From NCBI GenBank assembly GCA_026261815.1, contig JAMPIT010000894.1, positions 57,693,647-57,757,646 on the forward strand: 64,000 nucleotides of DNA, given 5' to 3'. Made by a program: the position numbers and the translations under genes. Source of the stretch: Monarcha castaneiventris obscurior (lineage: Eukaryota > Chordata > Aves > Passeriformes > Monarchidae). The notes under the pieces are model-generated. The model was not told the origin of the DNA and made no database searches. It saw only the letters and a list, made by a program, of their open reading frames with translations. Position 1 is the stretch's first letter. Each line of letters opens with the position of its first letter. Positions 21,501 to 36,121 of the stretch are shown in pieces.

Positions 21501-24500
21501 TCTAAGTGCCACCTAAATGGTAGATTTAAGGTGCCTTTGGAAAAATATGAATTAATTCAGTGTAAGAAGCTTGTCTTTCACCACAAAGCCAGTTTGAGAC
21601 TGTGAGGAAAAGTAAATGATTTGCAGATCTTCAGGGCATTTTAGAAACGATTACTGCATGGCTGTTCAACAACACAGCAATTCCTAGAGGTCAGCACAAG
21701 CTGTCAGATGTGCTTGCAATTGCCCTGTGCCAGTTAGTCTCCTCTAATTGCAGTCAGGACTTGTACACTGTAGAAATATCTCATAGCCTCTTCTGATAGG
21801 AAGATAGAATCTATAATGGTTATTTATTTTCATATTTTTTAATGTTTGAATGCACACCAACCAAAAATTTGCACTTAAAAGGATGCCTGTGTTTTATATT
21901 GTGACACATACATTATCATCTACTTGTGCAGTTCTTTCAGCTAAATTTAGAAAGACAGTTTTAGGTCATGAAGTCTAGAGAAACATTTTAAATACAGAAA
22001 AAAAATATGTACCATTAATATGCCATGTATGAATTTATGTGGATAGCATTTGAAATGGAGATTGTTCATCATTCTCCATCCTAGCAGATTTTATTATAAT
22101 GGATTCTGACTGGAATGTTACATGCACACATGCACAAATGCACCCACAGAGCACTTAACCTATTCAGAAAGACCAGGCACTCTGTAGTGTTTAGGATGGA
22201 TTTAGTTAACTGAGTATTGATTAAAAGAACTTAGAATACAGCTGTCCTAAATTTTTGGTTAGAACACTTCCATGGCATCTATGTTGTATCAGTTAGTGTG
22301 TTCTCAGTCACTGTGACTGGAGTATGACAAAGTAGACTACAGGAGAGTGACCCGAATTGAGAATGGGATCAGTGTTGAAACCCACACTGAATTGACAGTG
22401 AAGTGAGAAATGCAGAGATCAAGGGCTGTTGAGCAAGACATTCTGCACAGTAAGATCTGCAAGTAGCAAAACCATAAAAATTAGCTGAGAAAAGTCTGAG
22501 AGCTATATAATCTTCACTGAAGATAAAGTTTCTTTTAGTTTATAAGAGAGATTCAATAATTTCACAAACCCAGCAATACTAATTACCATATTTATATCTA
22601 GTTCAGAACAGTTATTTGGAAATAATTTCTCTTTTCTTTCACACCAATGTATTATTATCATTTTATTTAGGCTTGTCAGTACCCTCTATTTATTGTGGAA
22701 AATATACACTATCCTTTACAAGTGTATAAATATATAATCTTCTATGCCACACACACGTATACACGTACATACAAGTATACCCAGATACTCTTAAGACCTT
22801 CATATTTTTCATGAGGGAATTTTTCATTATCTTGTTATATCATACGAAGACCTGAAGAGCCCTTTATGCCAGTTGTAAAGATGTCAAGTTCTGTTAATAA
22901 AAGACTTGGACAAGAGCATGGCTTGGAAAACGCATTTGTCTTTAGAAATATAAATGGCATTCATCTTCTCTGGCACAAAAAAAAAAAAAACCAATCAAGG
23001 CATTTCCTAAAAACTTTTAGGAAAAAATAAATTACTGGAATTATGTAATCCCTAAATTTTCTTAAAAGAGCAAATTAAAATCAATAGGAAATAGTAGTGG
23101 GAAAAGATGTCTTTCAGGTTTCAAGTTCCAAAATTACTCTTCTTCTCATAGAAAGCTTTCATACAGAAGACCTTTTGCCCTATTGTGTATTCTCAACTGA
23201 CTCCCATACATATGGCTATAAGATGGATAATACTGTCTTGGGATAGATGTTTAGGGGAAAAATGGAGTAAAAATAATCTTCAGCTAACTTGCTCTGACAA
23301 AATTTTAGGAAATATTTTCTGTTTTTTCTACTTTCAGAGCTTAAGTGAATCACATGACTTTGAAATTTGTTTTTAAAAATGTACGAGCTCCAGAAAACCA
23401 AGTATTGTAGAAGACAACTTCTTCCACACTTTCAATATCTAATAGTGCAAGGAAATATCCCACATTCATATTCTTAGAACACTGATGTTGATACATGAAG
23501 AAGAATCATGCAGAGGCACACTGTAAGCTAATGGTTTCTTTATTCTAACAAATTCTAGATCTTATGTGCATGACTCTTTTTCTGCCTGTCAGCCTCTTTA
23601 CTCAACCATTCAAGTGTTTACAGTCTAAATATGGTGAGTTTGAACTTATCAGTTCACATGACCCACCAAACCTCCTTGTCACTACCAATTATGAGTGTTT
23701 AGTACTACACTCAGACCTGTGTCTCTGTTTCCCTCTGCTGTTCTGCTGAGACATTGCTTGTTTTTCCAGTCTAAGCCCTGTGCTTGGGAAGCCACACTTA
23801 GCTCACTTTAAAGCCAAATTGTGTTACTTGCTTGTCTGCAAACATCTGCCAGAAGGTCTGCAAAAATATTAGAACACACGGTTTATGGTGTGTCCACAAC
23901 ACCCAGGAACATCAGGATGCAGATGTATAAAAAGCCTACAGTAGACAAAGATGGCCTTTCGGGGTTGTACAGCCAGCAATGACAACTATGGAGATGTCAT
24001 GTCCCACCTGCTCGATGAAAATTTCTTTGAATGAAGGTGAGATAAGCTAAAGGGAAAGCCCAGGAGGGAAGCAGTTTTTCCACCTGCGGCTTTTCCACCA
24101 AGGATATCCAGTGGGTTTACAAAACCCTATAAGAACAAGACAGGTTGGGATAGAAGGTAAAACAGAAGAGGGGAACTTCCACATGGTTCCCTAGATCTGT
24201 TTCTGTGGAGGGAATGTCTGAGGTTTTGATTCAGTGGAAAAAAAAATTGTACCTCAGCAGAAAAAAAAAATCTAAAAATATCTTTTAGATTTATTTTCAT
24301 TTATGAAATATCTTCAGAGAAGACAGAAACATTAATGATTACTTTAAATAAGTTTTGTTTTACAAACATAAAGCTTAGTTTGGGCTGGTTGCTGAGGTTT
24401 GCCTTAGTCATGTCTTGACTCTTCCTCTCATTGAAATACATCTTTTTCATGTGTTTTGCTCTTACTTTGGGAGGTTTCATATGCCACTTTCCTGTACCTC

Positions 24501-27500
24501 AGAACCCCTCAGGGCTGACACAGGGTCAGAGCAGTGGAGAGTTGAAGCCAGATACTTTAACCCTAAGTCATCCACTCTGACTAGAACGGGCCTGGTGTTA
24601 GAAAGGTGCTCTCATGTGGGGAGGGTGGGCTTTTGGTCAACCCTTCTGCTTCAGGCTTTGAACTATATCTTTAGCAGTGACTAAGAGAGTGGAAGACAAC
24701 TCCAAACGGTTAGTGAATCCTTTAAAGGCGTTTTTAGCAGCTGTTTTAGTGGGTCATGGCCATGGCTGTGCAGCGTTAGCTCTTTCTGAAACACAGGGAT
24801 GGCTTCAAACCTGCGGGTTGAATCACGTGCAGTCATCTGTTTGTGCCCTCGCTTGAACCCTCAGTGTATGAGGCTTGCTCCATCTGCTGTGTCCTTCCTG
24901 GCATGCAGCCGGATGCCTTCTTAATGGAGCAGACAGCTGCACTGCAAGGGCGTGGAGCCTGAGATTGCTGCACTGCAAGGAAATCCCCGTGCACAGCAAA
25001 GCTCAGCAAAGTTTGCAATCAGCAGCAGCAGCAAATTTATTCATACTTGTATCTTTTGGTAGGCAAGCAAACACCTATTGAAGTCAGAAGTCTGGTCCTA
25101 CTTTGTTTACATAAAATAACATTTACCTTCCTTTAAGGCACTCCAAAGGACCAGATTTTCCCCCCTAACTCAAAAGACTTACACGGAAGTTCTCATGTTG
25201 TGGTATTTCCACAAGTTCTTTAGAAATATCCTATGATCAGAAGTACATAATTTTAATAAAAATTTAAACACTTTATAACAGTGTTATATCATATGTATAC
25301 ACAGTTATATGATACCTAATAATGAACTTCAATATAATTTTCAAATAAACTCAGACATGAAAGGAATGTCATCTTAACTAGTGTAGATTGTGGTAAAAAT
25401 GCATTTAGATGTTATATCTTTGACAAGTCAGAAACTAATGGTTCTCTGAAACACAAAGAGCTGCTTCACCCATCTTTGACCTTTGCTAACTGCATTTTAA
25501 ATTACAAAATGGCAAACATCTAGTTACACAGACTCCAAAATGTAATTTCATTTGCTGAATGGACACGTTTACAGGGCACAGTATGTAACACAATTGGCAT
25601 ACCTGCTCATCTGAAGATTATGAAGCCACTGATTAGGAAACTAAAGCCTCTGTGGTAACAAATATTTAACATATGTGTGCATATTTGCAAGACAAATATA
25701 TTTTAACAATTGTAAGAGCAATCCAATTAGGAAAGTTTGGTTCTGCAGGCTCCAGTTCACGTAGTCCAATTTAAGCTGTTTGAAGGTGAGCTCCATGTTA
25801 TTTAGAAACCTCCGTTCTTCCAAGTAAGTAACAACAAATTTTAGATATTTTGAACAGAAAGAACTGGCAACTAAAAAACAGGGAACAAAAGGCTTATTAA
25901 AGTAGATCTGAGGTTCTTTAGGAATATATGAATATAAAAATGTGTATCTTTCAGGCATTACAATGGGGAAAAGTAAGCATATATATATATGCACAGACAC
26001 ACACATGCTTATACTTGTAGAAGTACAAATGTAAAGCAAAAAGAAGTAATGCAAAAGCACCTGTTTTTATAGATGTTTGATGAAATCACAGCTATTCTGG
26101 GAAGCAAGAAAAGTATGAGTTTCAAAACTGTATAAAAATAAATGAAACAAAACAAAACGGTAATCTTAGGTTGCGTCAGGTATTTCTCACAAGGACAGGC
26201 AAATATAGGTGCTTGTTTTGGCATGGACACTCAGGACTTCTCTGCAGCCAGGTTCTTTTACTCACTCAATTTACCACCATTTAAATTTGAGTATGAGATA
26301 TAACCTAAAGTGATCAACCTTGCTGAGATTAAGTTAACTCTGAGTAAAGAAAGAAGTGTAATGTTAGCTGTTCTAAGTAATACAAATGTCAGAAACTGGT
26401 GTGCTTGCAAATGTTATATCCTTGTTAGAAGCAAGATGTAAAATCAATATGTTAGCTCATAAACTCTGCCTATAACCGGCTCATGGGACTCATTGACAGA
26501 TCTGACTCTGACCTTCCACTTTCTGGATGTCTTAGTATTTTCCCTCTTGTACAGGAGACCAAGCTTTAGAAAGTATGTAGATATTGGCTATGATGGCTTT
26601 ATGTCTTTAGTGCTTAAATAGAAAGCATTTAACCTCATGAATTTTTAAATTGTATTAATAGATACAAACATTGGTATCCCACACATTTATAAATTAATAA
26701 GACACTGCAAGGGGAAGCAATAAATAATGAAAATTAGTGAGAGTGAAATCTAAAGTCCTGAAATTGTTTTGACAGATAGAGTACCCATTTTCTTTTGGAA
26801 TTGTTTTATGGAACTGTTGCTCCTTTAGAGTTGCTTTTAAATTTCATCTGTGCTGAACCAGGTGTTCTTCAAATCTTGTAAGGAAAGTGATTTCTTTCAG
26901 CTCTCCACTCTCTCTGGTATGTATACAGTATTGTGCATTTTCTTTTTTGAACTTAAGTATATATATTTCAGAAAATGTGTTGCTTACAAACTGTATGATA
27001 CATCTGTTCCTTTGTGTAATTTCTGTTGAGAGTTAGGTTGCAATAGAGCATCTTAAATACATTAATATAAAATCCTAGCACAGCAACAGTACCACTAATG
27101 GTAAATTCTGTACAAATACTCAAATAGGCATGATTCTGATTTCAATTCTCCACAATTATCTGACAAAGAAGATAAAATGAGCAAGTGGGGCAATCAATAG
27201 CTGGGAGTAAGTAGGAATTTTAAAACCCAAAAGAAGTTATATCGAATATTTTGCTAGAACAAACAGAGGATAAAAGCAAAGACTAATCAAACTTCCTGTA
27301 GGAGTGTTTTCTTGCCTCTCTCTAAAGATATCCAGCCTCACTATATATATTCTTTTCAGCTGTCTTGCTACTCAGTTCCCCTGGCCTTCCTCAGGGTCTT
27401 ATAGTTGGTGGTTTTACACTGTAGCTAATGCAAAAGAAAAAAAGTCTGCTCTTAAAATATCCTTTTGGTTGTTTGGCTCTCTCTGCCCAAATATCTCTAG

Positions 27501-30372
27501 AAATGATAGTAAAAAGAAGTGCTTTCCCTGAAGGCTTTTTGGGAGCTTTGTTTTCAAGACCTTTCCATGGTCTGAAATACTTAAGCAGTATATATTAAAT
27601 AAACAAAAACAAATAAGTGATGGAGGCTACTAGAGCTGTCTGATTGTTGTGCAACAAGCAGTCATGACTTTTTGCTGTGAAATATATACATAAATATGTC
27701 CCCAAGAGTGAAAATTGTCATTCAGTGAAATAAAGTAACTATAATCAAGGCAGATCTCTGCTGAATTACATGTGCTATTTTGTAGTGACTGGGACACACC
27801 AGTACATGGAGACTCCACTGGACTGAATGGCAATTTCATGGCAATTCATGCAAACATTACTCATGTCTTCTGGCAAGGTTATCTAAGGATAAAACTGTAA
27901 AAAAGGAAGTATTTAAATGAGCTTTAATAGATTGCAGGTCTGTACAGGATCCTCCTTGTTTACAGCTGCTTTCATACGTGAAATACATAAAAATGGGGTC
28001 TATTCTGCATTTAGTAGATGAATTAAGAAACCATTATGTTACACAGTAAAATATTAAAGGATACTGACTTGTAATACTAAGTAATTTATTATACAATACT
28101 ATACTTGAAGGAATGAGCAGATGCTTAACTGCATTAAAACGCAAAGAAAATTTTTCCTTATTACTGAAGTCCATAGGCATTTTTGATTGAGGGAGATTGC
28201 TTTAGATTACTCAGTGTGAATGATCCCAATAAAACTTCTATGTAAAACGTATTTATTGTGTTAATCTGTATGGTAGACTTTGGACACTGAAAATCACAAA
28301 TTTACGGTCAGACTGACACTGAAAGGCTGTGCATAATTAAAGAACCAATAATTCAAACTTGGTATTTTCCCCAAGGAGCAATTTCAAGGAAAATAAAAAC
28401 CACAGGTTCCTTTGAATGTTTGGTATCTCATAACAGCTTTAATAAAAAAATTTTTCCTCCTTTTTTTCTGAAAGCATTTATGTGGTGGTATAATCAATCC
28501 TGCTGACTCCCAACTCCTTTGCATAAGAGAAGGCAATAATAAAATATCGAAATACATGTCAGGCTACAGAACTTGCTTTGCCTACTGCTTACTGAAAGTA
28601 GCACTTTACTAATATCTTTGTGAGTGACAAACACTTGAGAACTTAGAGGTGTTCAAAGATCTCCTAATCAGCAAGAAACAAACACAGATAATAGGGGAAA
28701 TCTTGTGAGAAAAATTTAATGCAAATGTTAGTTTTGGTAGAACACTTCCCTGCTGAACCTCTTAGAACTGTCCAAGACATCTTTGCTGTCAATGAATGAA
28801 GAAAAAAGGAAGTAGGGAAGACATTTCAGAAACTATTAGAGTTGGCAAAAGGTGTGCTGTATATTTTATAAGATTATCTGAGCTCCAGAACAAAAAACTT
28901 CAAATGTGCTGTGCTGAGTTCTGAGCAGAAATTATGATAAAAAACCATCTTTGGATTTTTTTTCTTTCAGGAGATGAGCAAGTCTGGGGGATCTTGATAT
29001 CTATACAGAGAAAGACAAGAAACAGTGTTATGGTAAACATGACCCTTAGCAAGATCTACAACAGTCTAATTCAAAGTAAACCTTCAGTATGAAACATTCA
29101 TGACTGACAGAAAAACTACTGCTAGGATGGACGAAATAAATATTGCTGTCATGTTTAGACAGTTCTTGACAGTTTCCCCTTTTTTCTTACTGATTCCATT
29201 TTCATAAGAAAAATGAGAAAAAATGTTTAATACTTTCTAGTCTATATTATCTGCCAATCTTAGGATTGTTTTATAACCATGAAAATGCTTCTAAGAATTT
29301 CATTCTTCACCAGATTAAGACACTTTGTGTTGTATTATTCACAAGTGATTTCTGCAGAAGATGTAATGAAACTGTGGTGGGTGTATATGGGATTATTTTA
29401 CCTTCTTGCAACAATTTGTATGATACTTTTGGAAGTTTGAAGCTAAAATATTAAAGCACCTTTATTCTGGCAGAGAAGTTTAAATATTTAATTATGAAAA
29501 TGAAGAAAACTAAGACACTGATTTGTTTCTTTTTTCTCCTCCTCTTGCCACTCCTTCCTGCATTTTTCCATTGGAAAATAGCACAATATATAATGATACA
29601 TAATAAATAGTAATATGTATATAGCTATAACAAAAAATAATAGAAACAATTATAAACCAAATAAAAACATAGCACCAGCTTGTTCACTGCTAGCACATAA
29701 ATCAAAGGGGCCCAGGTCATTGACAGATAACTCTTGCCCCAAGCCACACAAAATAGCAGTTACAGAGACCATAATCCTCTTATTTGGGGATTTTACCTTC
29801 TAGGATTCTGGCTTCACCTGACATAACTTCTTTGTGGATGGAAAAATGCATCTCTGTCAGATTTGGCATCTTGTTTTTTGATCTAGGAAATACGTCCTAA
29901 AGTGCGTACTTGTATTTCCTGATCCATATTTCCTCACAGTACCCCTGTATTCTGACTTCAGCTGCAACATAACTTTCAGGTGGAAAACCAGTTTGGTTTA
30001 GAACAGTAATTTGTAGAAATCTGCCCTTCTTTCGTATCATTTAGTATTGACTCTTTAACCAAAACTTCTTTGCTCTAGGCAAGGATAATTTTTAACCTCT
30101 GGCAGTACATGAATTCAGTGAGAATTTTGGATCTCCATTCAGAGAGGGCTTCACTTCATACAAATCAATTTGTCTCTTACTCTAATGACCAAGTTAAAGG
30201 AGTCTTTTGGACTTTTTTGGTAATAAACACCTCCTACCCTATGCCCATCCTCAGTTCCACACTCCTGTGCACAAAGGCTAGAAATGTTGGCATTGGATGA
30301 GATATAATTCCAGTAATGATCACCCTATTTGATAAGAACCAATAATCAGAAATCTTCTCAAACTGGCACAAG
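18594..30372. other. unique non-coding DNA
   Basis: An AT-rich stretch of almost 12 kb with no recognisable gene or dated repeat. Chance ORFs of 60-139 codons are scattered on both strands; the longest (25641-26060, minus) is rich in Cys, Phe and Leu but has no domain. Simple tracts include a 14-A run near 22977-22990, CA/TA-rich sequence at 22749-22782, and an alternating AT palindrome at 25977-25992. Around 23870-24180 there is an LTR-like segment with TATAAAAAGCC, mentioned in the findings. Confidence 0.6.
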
Positions 30373-30560
30373 TCATAGAATCACAGAATCACAGAACCAC
30401 AGAATGGTTTGTGTTGGAAAGGACCTCAAAGGTCATCTTGTTCCAATGCTCCTGACATGAGCAGGGAGCCTTCCATGAGACCGTGTCACTCAGATGTCTA
30501 TCCAGCCTGCTCTTGAATACCCCCAGGGATGAGGACTCCACAAACCTCTCTGGGATAAAG
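30373..30560 (-). mobile_element. CR1 LINE, 3' fragment (antisense)
   Basis: The plus strand starts TCATAGAATCACAGAATCAC, the reverse complement of the CR1 3' tail microsatellite. GTGTTGGAAAGGACCTCAAA follows, then a block reading TCCAGCCTGCTCTTGAATAC with GAGGACTCCAC and CTCTCTGGG downstream, all in CR1 order. The element therefore points to the minus strand, with its 3' end at 30373 and a 5' truncation near 30560, beyond which I can no longer follow the consensus. There are three copies of the tail unit. It is non-coding and inactive. Confidence 0.93.
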
Positions 30561-33500
30561 ATCCTTTTGAACTTTTCTGGTGGTCATAATGAGAGGCAGA
30601 AGGCATGGTATAAATATATGGCACTAAAGATACCTGATAGGACCTGAAAAGCTTTACACTTGCTGTCTGGGCATCTGGCATACAATGACAGCAATGATTG
30701 ATGTTGCCATTTTGGTCAGATCTCACTCTTTAATTTCACTCAGACTGCCTGGACCAGTCTATTGTTTTGGGAATAGCTAAGACAAGTAGTTAATTAAAGC
30801 ATGCCTGTCTTTAGGAAAAAAGGGAAACAAAAGTGGTTAATGAGACCAGTTCCTTGGTCCTTCAGCACCAGTAAAGTCACATTACAGTGATTAAGACTGG
30901 CAAATGAGAAGCATGATAAGATGCTAAGGTGCTGTGAATATATGAGCTTCAAATAGCAAGCAGGTTATGTCTGAGCTGTATTAAAGAAGGCCATCTGTAG
31001 AAATGGCAAAGTATAATGTGTGCTATGGAAGAGTAGCATTAATTTTGCAGGAGAATGGGAAATATAAAAACTCCAGGTGACAAAAGTGAACAGAGATGTC
31101 CACTTACATCAGGCATTACACAAGAATTAAAATGATAAATACAAAGATCTGAATTCTACAAGTTATTTCTTACGTTTTTTTCTCTGCTGCCATATCAGGC
31201 AGTTTTAATACCTCAGAAGCAGCTTGTATCTAGCTCCGGCATTTATCTTTCTGCACATCTCAAGAATGTCAGTAGAAAACCTGGTGGAATATATTAATTG
31301 ACTAATGACTCTGCCACACATACACAAAATATGTATTTTTCTTTACTTTTTTTGAGTAGGAGAGTTAGTTTTGTCTCTTTCTGAATCCTTTATTTTCAGT
31401 TATCATACAGCACTGGACAACAAGATGGTCTTCATTTCTCTGTGGCACAGCTCAACTTTGTACCATACTTACCGGAATATCCTCTCTCTTCTTGTCTCTT
31501 CATTCATATATTTTATTAACCAGGTATTCCATACTAGTTTCCATCCTGAGCCGTGTGGCAAACAGGCCTAAAAACCTGATTTCCTTCCACATTGCAACTA
31601 CATGTTGCTGATCTTTTATCCTCCTTTTGCTGCAAACTGTTTTGCAAGGCACACTCAAAGATCTTTGACTCTTCTATCTGTCACTACTTCCAATATTTTA
31701 TTCTTTTTAATTTGAGATGACCCTTACATAACATCTGTGATAGTTTTGAAAGCATCTATAATGCAAAATCTGATTAAAATGAGACTATAAGTTTGCAGAA
31801 ATGAATCAGTAGCTGACTATTTAGAGTGCTTTTGGTTTTTTTAGGAATTTTTGTTCTGGTTTCTGTTCTGACAGCTTTGCAGGTGGCCCAGATACAGGTT
31901 ACAGAGTTATCTGCAGGCTACAGTCTGTCTGTCCATCCCAGTAAATGCAGAGAACATTTCCATCAGGAAGGCCCGAAAAGAGAAATGGGTATGATGTGTT
32001 AATTGCCTTAGATCTTTATTCTGACTCAGTAATACTGTTCATTTTTACTAAACAGTAGACAAAAACTCTCACAGAAAAGTTGTGTAAACTTTGTTTTCAT
32101 CTTGTGTGTGACCATTAGTCTAATTTATAGATATATATATATATCTGTCTAAAATGTGTTGCGAAAGAGAAAGTAGCCAATCTGTAATATCCCCTCTAAA
32201 TGTCTGCCTTTTTGTGAGGCATAAATAGTACACAATTAGGCATATTCTGGGTCTGATTGAAGACTCATTTTGGTCCATGAAAAGAATAACTACATCTTTT
32301 TTCATCTGCATAACAAGGGGGAAACAATGCTCCTTGAAATCACAGTCTAGAACCTTGTGCTGGCTGTACCCTTCCATTTCCAGCTTCATTAGCAGTATGT
32401 ATGAAACCATGTTATTATTTCCCAGTTGTTCATTGTAATGGTGTTTCCAGAAGTTCTGCGAGACGTGAACATTCCACAAGAAGTGAAAATTAAATTCATG
32501 GTATTGAATAATGTGAATAGGAGTGAATAGCAGTGAACTCACAGCTATTGCTCTGGAATGAATGGTGATTTTCTTGGGTAATAGGTTTCTTGGGTATCTT
32601 TCTGTAAATGTTATCCTGCTTGCTTTCTTAGACCATCCCAGCCATGATTTTCCTTTTGTATTTACACTTCATATCTGGTGATTAAGAAGGATCCACGTCT
32701 CAGATTTCTTCTTTAGATGGACAAGGGTGCTTCCACAAAATCATAATTCAGTGCCGAAAGGATGAAGTCCATGGGTTGATAGGTAGGGGTAACTAACCTG
32801 TGCTAGATGCAGGGGTTTGAGAGAGTATGAAGACATGACTTTTGTCCATTGACATGCAGCCTTGGTTCTGAGGCCAAGGTTGAGGGCTTGGAGGGCTCTT
32901 GCGCGCAGAACTGGGCTCCACTGCTCAGGTACTCCCACACTTAATGACAATGGCACTGCAGTCCATAATGTCATACAACCATCTAAAATGCCTTTATTGC
33001 AGTTTACAATCATATAACGGGCTGCAAACAATACTGAGTTTCAGTCTCACATGTTCCTGTTGCAGTGCTATGGGAGAACGTCAATATCCCTGTGTATTCC
33101 TTGAGTTCGTGTGCTGGCGTTACAAAAGTTGCTCACATCGGTTTCTGGCAGTGACTCCAAAGGACTATTTTAACCCCTAAAGATCAGCTGGATGGAGTAA
33201 AAACTGGACAGTAGGTCTGCCTCACAAGGTGATTCTTCCTGTCAGTGTTCTGTGAGACGAGAGTCGGCACATTGGCGGAGAAGAGCGTTGCCTTGTTTGC
33301 TGGTAAAGACTACTGTGTTTGTAGTTATCATGGCTTAGGTACATAGAAAGAGGTTTGCATCCATCAGAATTAGGCTTGCTTTCCGTAGGGTGGGGTTTAG
33401 ACATTGCAATGCATCCTTTTAACCCAGCCACTCTTGGAATAGCTTTCACTGCCGTACAATTTTACATGTAGTTACAATGTTTCATCCCATTTAGTGTATT

Positions 33501-35110
33501 TCCTCAGTGTGTAGTTAATTCAAAAATAAATTAATATTTTAAATTATGTGGGTGCAGCGTCTGGTGCTAAAACGCATTTCTTGGTATTGAAGTGATTTTA
33601 GATAGCCTGTCTCTTTATACCAGCTCCTTCATGGTTCCTGTGGCGAGTTTATAGTTATGGGCAGCATCAGAAATCTCCTGTGAAGAGCAAGTGAGAATCA
33701 GTTCCGCAGCAGTAATCTGGACAACTAACTCATTCACAGTTCTGACCATGCAGTGACACACTTAAAGAGCTATTTCAAAATTTGGTTTCCTTAGTCATAT
33801 TTTTTTAAACATAATAATCTTGTATTTTATTGAATGCAATAAATTTTCACATTTTCCAAGTTGCAGGTTAGTACATACTATTTTCTTGTATATATTTAAG
33901 AGTTCTACTATAATAAGTGACTTTTTCAAAAATAGCAAAGAATTTGTTGAAATAGTTTATACTTTGAATGTTTTAAGGCTAAATTTCAGAAACCACTGCA
34001 AGTGTTTTCTCTGTTACAGAAGGACTTACTGAATGGGATCTGTGAAAATTTTTAGGAGGGCCCACAACTTTCAGGCACTTGAATTTTTTTAGTGTTGTTT
34101 AATGCCTAAATTACTTGAGGAAGAATGCACCAGATGGTTTAGACAACCATTGTTACTGAAACTTACATACTCCTTTTCATAAAATTTTCTGGTTTTTATA
34201 ATTAAAAAAAAAGTTTCTTATACTTGAGTAAAGATTATCACTTTTGAAAAACAATTATTAATACAGAAGTAGATTGGGTATGACTTCATATAAAAAGGAA
34301 AAAATGACATATCTTGATAGTTAAAATCAGGTGTGGGAGCTTTTATAATATGGCCTGAAGGTGAGTAAAAATCACAGTCAAAATCAATTGAGGATATGTG
34401 TCTTGATTTGTAGACATTTTTCACAGTCCAGCCTGAGTGTTCAGAAATAATGAGTCAATTAGTGATGTGTGATTAATTAGACAGTGGAAGAGTACACATG
34501 ACTTGGCTCCTATGCCAGTGATATGCCCAAAACTGTGAGCTTCTATGAAAGAGCTGGGAGGTATAGATCCTTCTGTATTCCACCAAGTGTGAACAGGCAT
34601 CTGGTTGTTGGCCAACAAAACCTGGAAGGCAACTATAACAAATGTATGGTTCACATACTTGCCAAAGGATTTTTCAATATTAATTTAATTTCCAAGTAGT
34701 TGAATGTTTTAGACATGACACATAATATTCAGCCCTAAAGATACTCACAAATATTGCTAGCAGAGATGAAAATCACTTTCAAGAGAACAGCAGGTTTCTG
34801 AGTTCATTCTGAGAAGACATGAGACCAATGCAAAATCATTCCTCCATTATAAGACAGACCAAAAATCTAGTCTTCTAGACAAAAAAATAGATATTTCTCA
34901 TTTTATTTTTTAGTTGAGTATCTGAAGATTGACCTTGTGATGGCGTGAGAGTAAAAGAAATATTAATTCTATTTCTTGGTTGTTTCATTGCATAAAGGTG
35001 TGGAACTTCTTGAATATTTCAAGTAGATCTCTCTTCATGTATGTGTTGCATATTCTGTATGAATGGTATTCCCATTTCTACAGTACTTGCAGTCAAAGGG
35101 TAAAAATGAG

Positions 35111-35159
35111 TGTATATATATATATATGTATGTATATACATACACATAAATATATATTA
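35111..35159. repeat. TA/TG microsatellite
   Basis: An imperfect alternating purine-pyrimidine tract (TATATATATA, GTATGTATATACATAC, AAATATATATTA) of about 49 bp, partly self-complementary. Confidence 0.85.
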
Positions 35160-35924
35160 GGCTTTGTTTTTATTTGGAAGAAATTATTATAACAAGAAGA
35201 GTACAGCACCATTACAGTCATACTAAATAGAAAGAATTAAGAGTGCTGATTCCCAAGATAATATTTACAGATTGGCCAATATAACTGGTGATACAATATG
35301 AAAATCTTAACCAAAATCCCTAAGCATGAGGCCCAGAAGGAGTAACTGTCTGCACAAAATGGGAACCAGTGACAGAGTTTGCAATTAACTTTAGCTTCTT
35401 GGCAGATAATGAAGTTTCATACATTTTTTATTAGGAATTATTAATCCAAACATTAATGTCTATCAGAAATCACTCTGCTATTAATTTTCATTTTCTTCTA
35501 ATTTAAATTGTTGTCATCCCATGGAACAGCACAATTTCATGCAGTTTTGATGATGAATGGCATCCCAACAGTACAAAAATACTCAGGGAGCTACTTGAAA
35601 TCAATTCTGGCTTGGGCCTGAGAACTCCTTGAGATGTTTAATAATGTATATATCTCGAGAAATTGTGATCCTCGAACAAATCATTTATAAATGGAAAAAG
35701 AAGGCTGAAGTGATCATAAATATTAACAGCAAGAGCCCTTTCAATGCATTGTATTTTGTTCTTTAAACACATGGTGTTCAGCTTGGACAGATGAAAATAA
35801 GATTTTGTTTTCCGCTAGGAAGTGGACCCTTTTAATTGCTTTAATATCAAAGCAGAAAGCATCTGGGACACATCTAAGTATTTAAGGATTCTTATTGGAA
35901 AAAAATCAATGAGACAGAAAGGAT

Positions 35925-35958
35925 AGATTTTGTCCAGCTTCAGATTTTGTCCAGCTTC
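35925..35958. repeat. 17-bp tandem duplication
   Basis: Two identical adjacent copies of AGATTTTGTCCAGCTTC. The copies show no differences, so the duplication is recent or has been kept uniform. Confidence 0.93.
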
Positions 35959-36121
35959 CATAGAAGTCATTGTTTCATACAAGATGACCTAGGGAAGGGG
36001 ACTTGGTCTGATAGTCATGTAACTGCAAGTGATGATAACTGCAAAATATCACATTTGTCTTTTTTTTTCTTATATGTTTCAGAGGTGGTCTTTTGAGCTT
36101 TTTAGAATATAACCACCTTAT

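Larger units (their letters stand above)
30561..36121. other. unique non-coding DNA
   Basis: AT-rich sequence with no recognisable gene. Chance ORFs occur at 32120-32542 and 32741-33031 (minus) and 32899-33180 (plus). A CpG-richer block at about 32750-33450 is discussed in the findings. Simple repeats are at 32130-32145 and 35111-35159. A 17-bp tandem duplication is at 35925-35958. Confidence 0.6.

Noticed and set aside
25641..26060. 139-codon minus-strand ORF with hydrophobic segments resembling a membrane protein
   Set aside because: The hydrophobicity comes from T-rich codons in AT-rich DNA. There is no recognisable family or conserved motif, and it covers a TA microsatellite.
28973..29033. 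Open 61-nt segment after TTTTTTTTCTTTCAG
   Set aside because: The acceptor is strong, but the donor (GTAAAC) is weak and no neighbouring exon is apparent.
32120..32542. 140-codon minus-strand ORF
   Set aside because: No domain and no supporting splice or promoter context. Its 3' part runs through a TA-rich tract.
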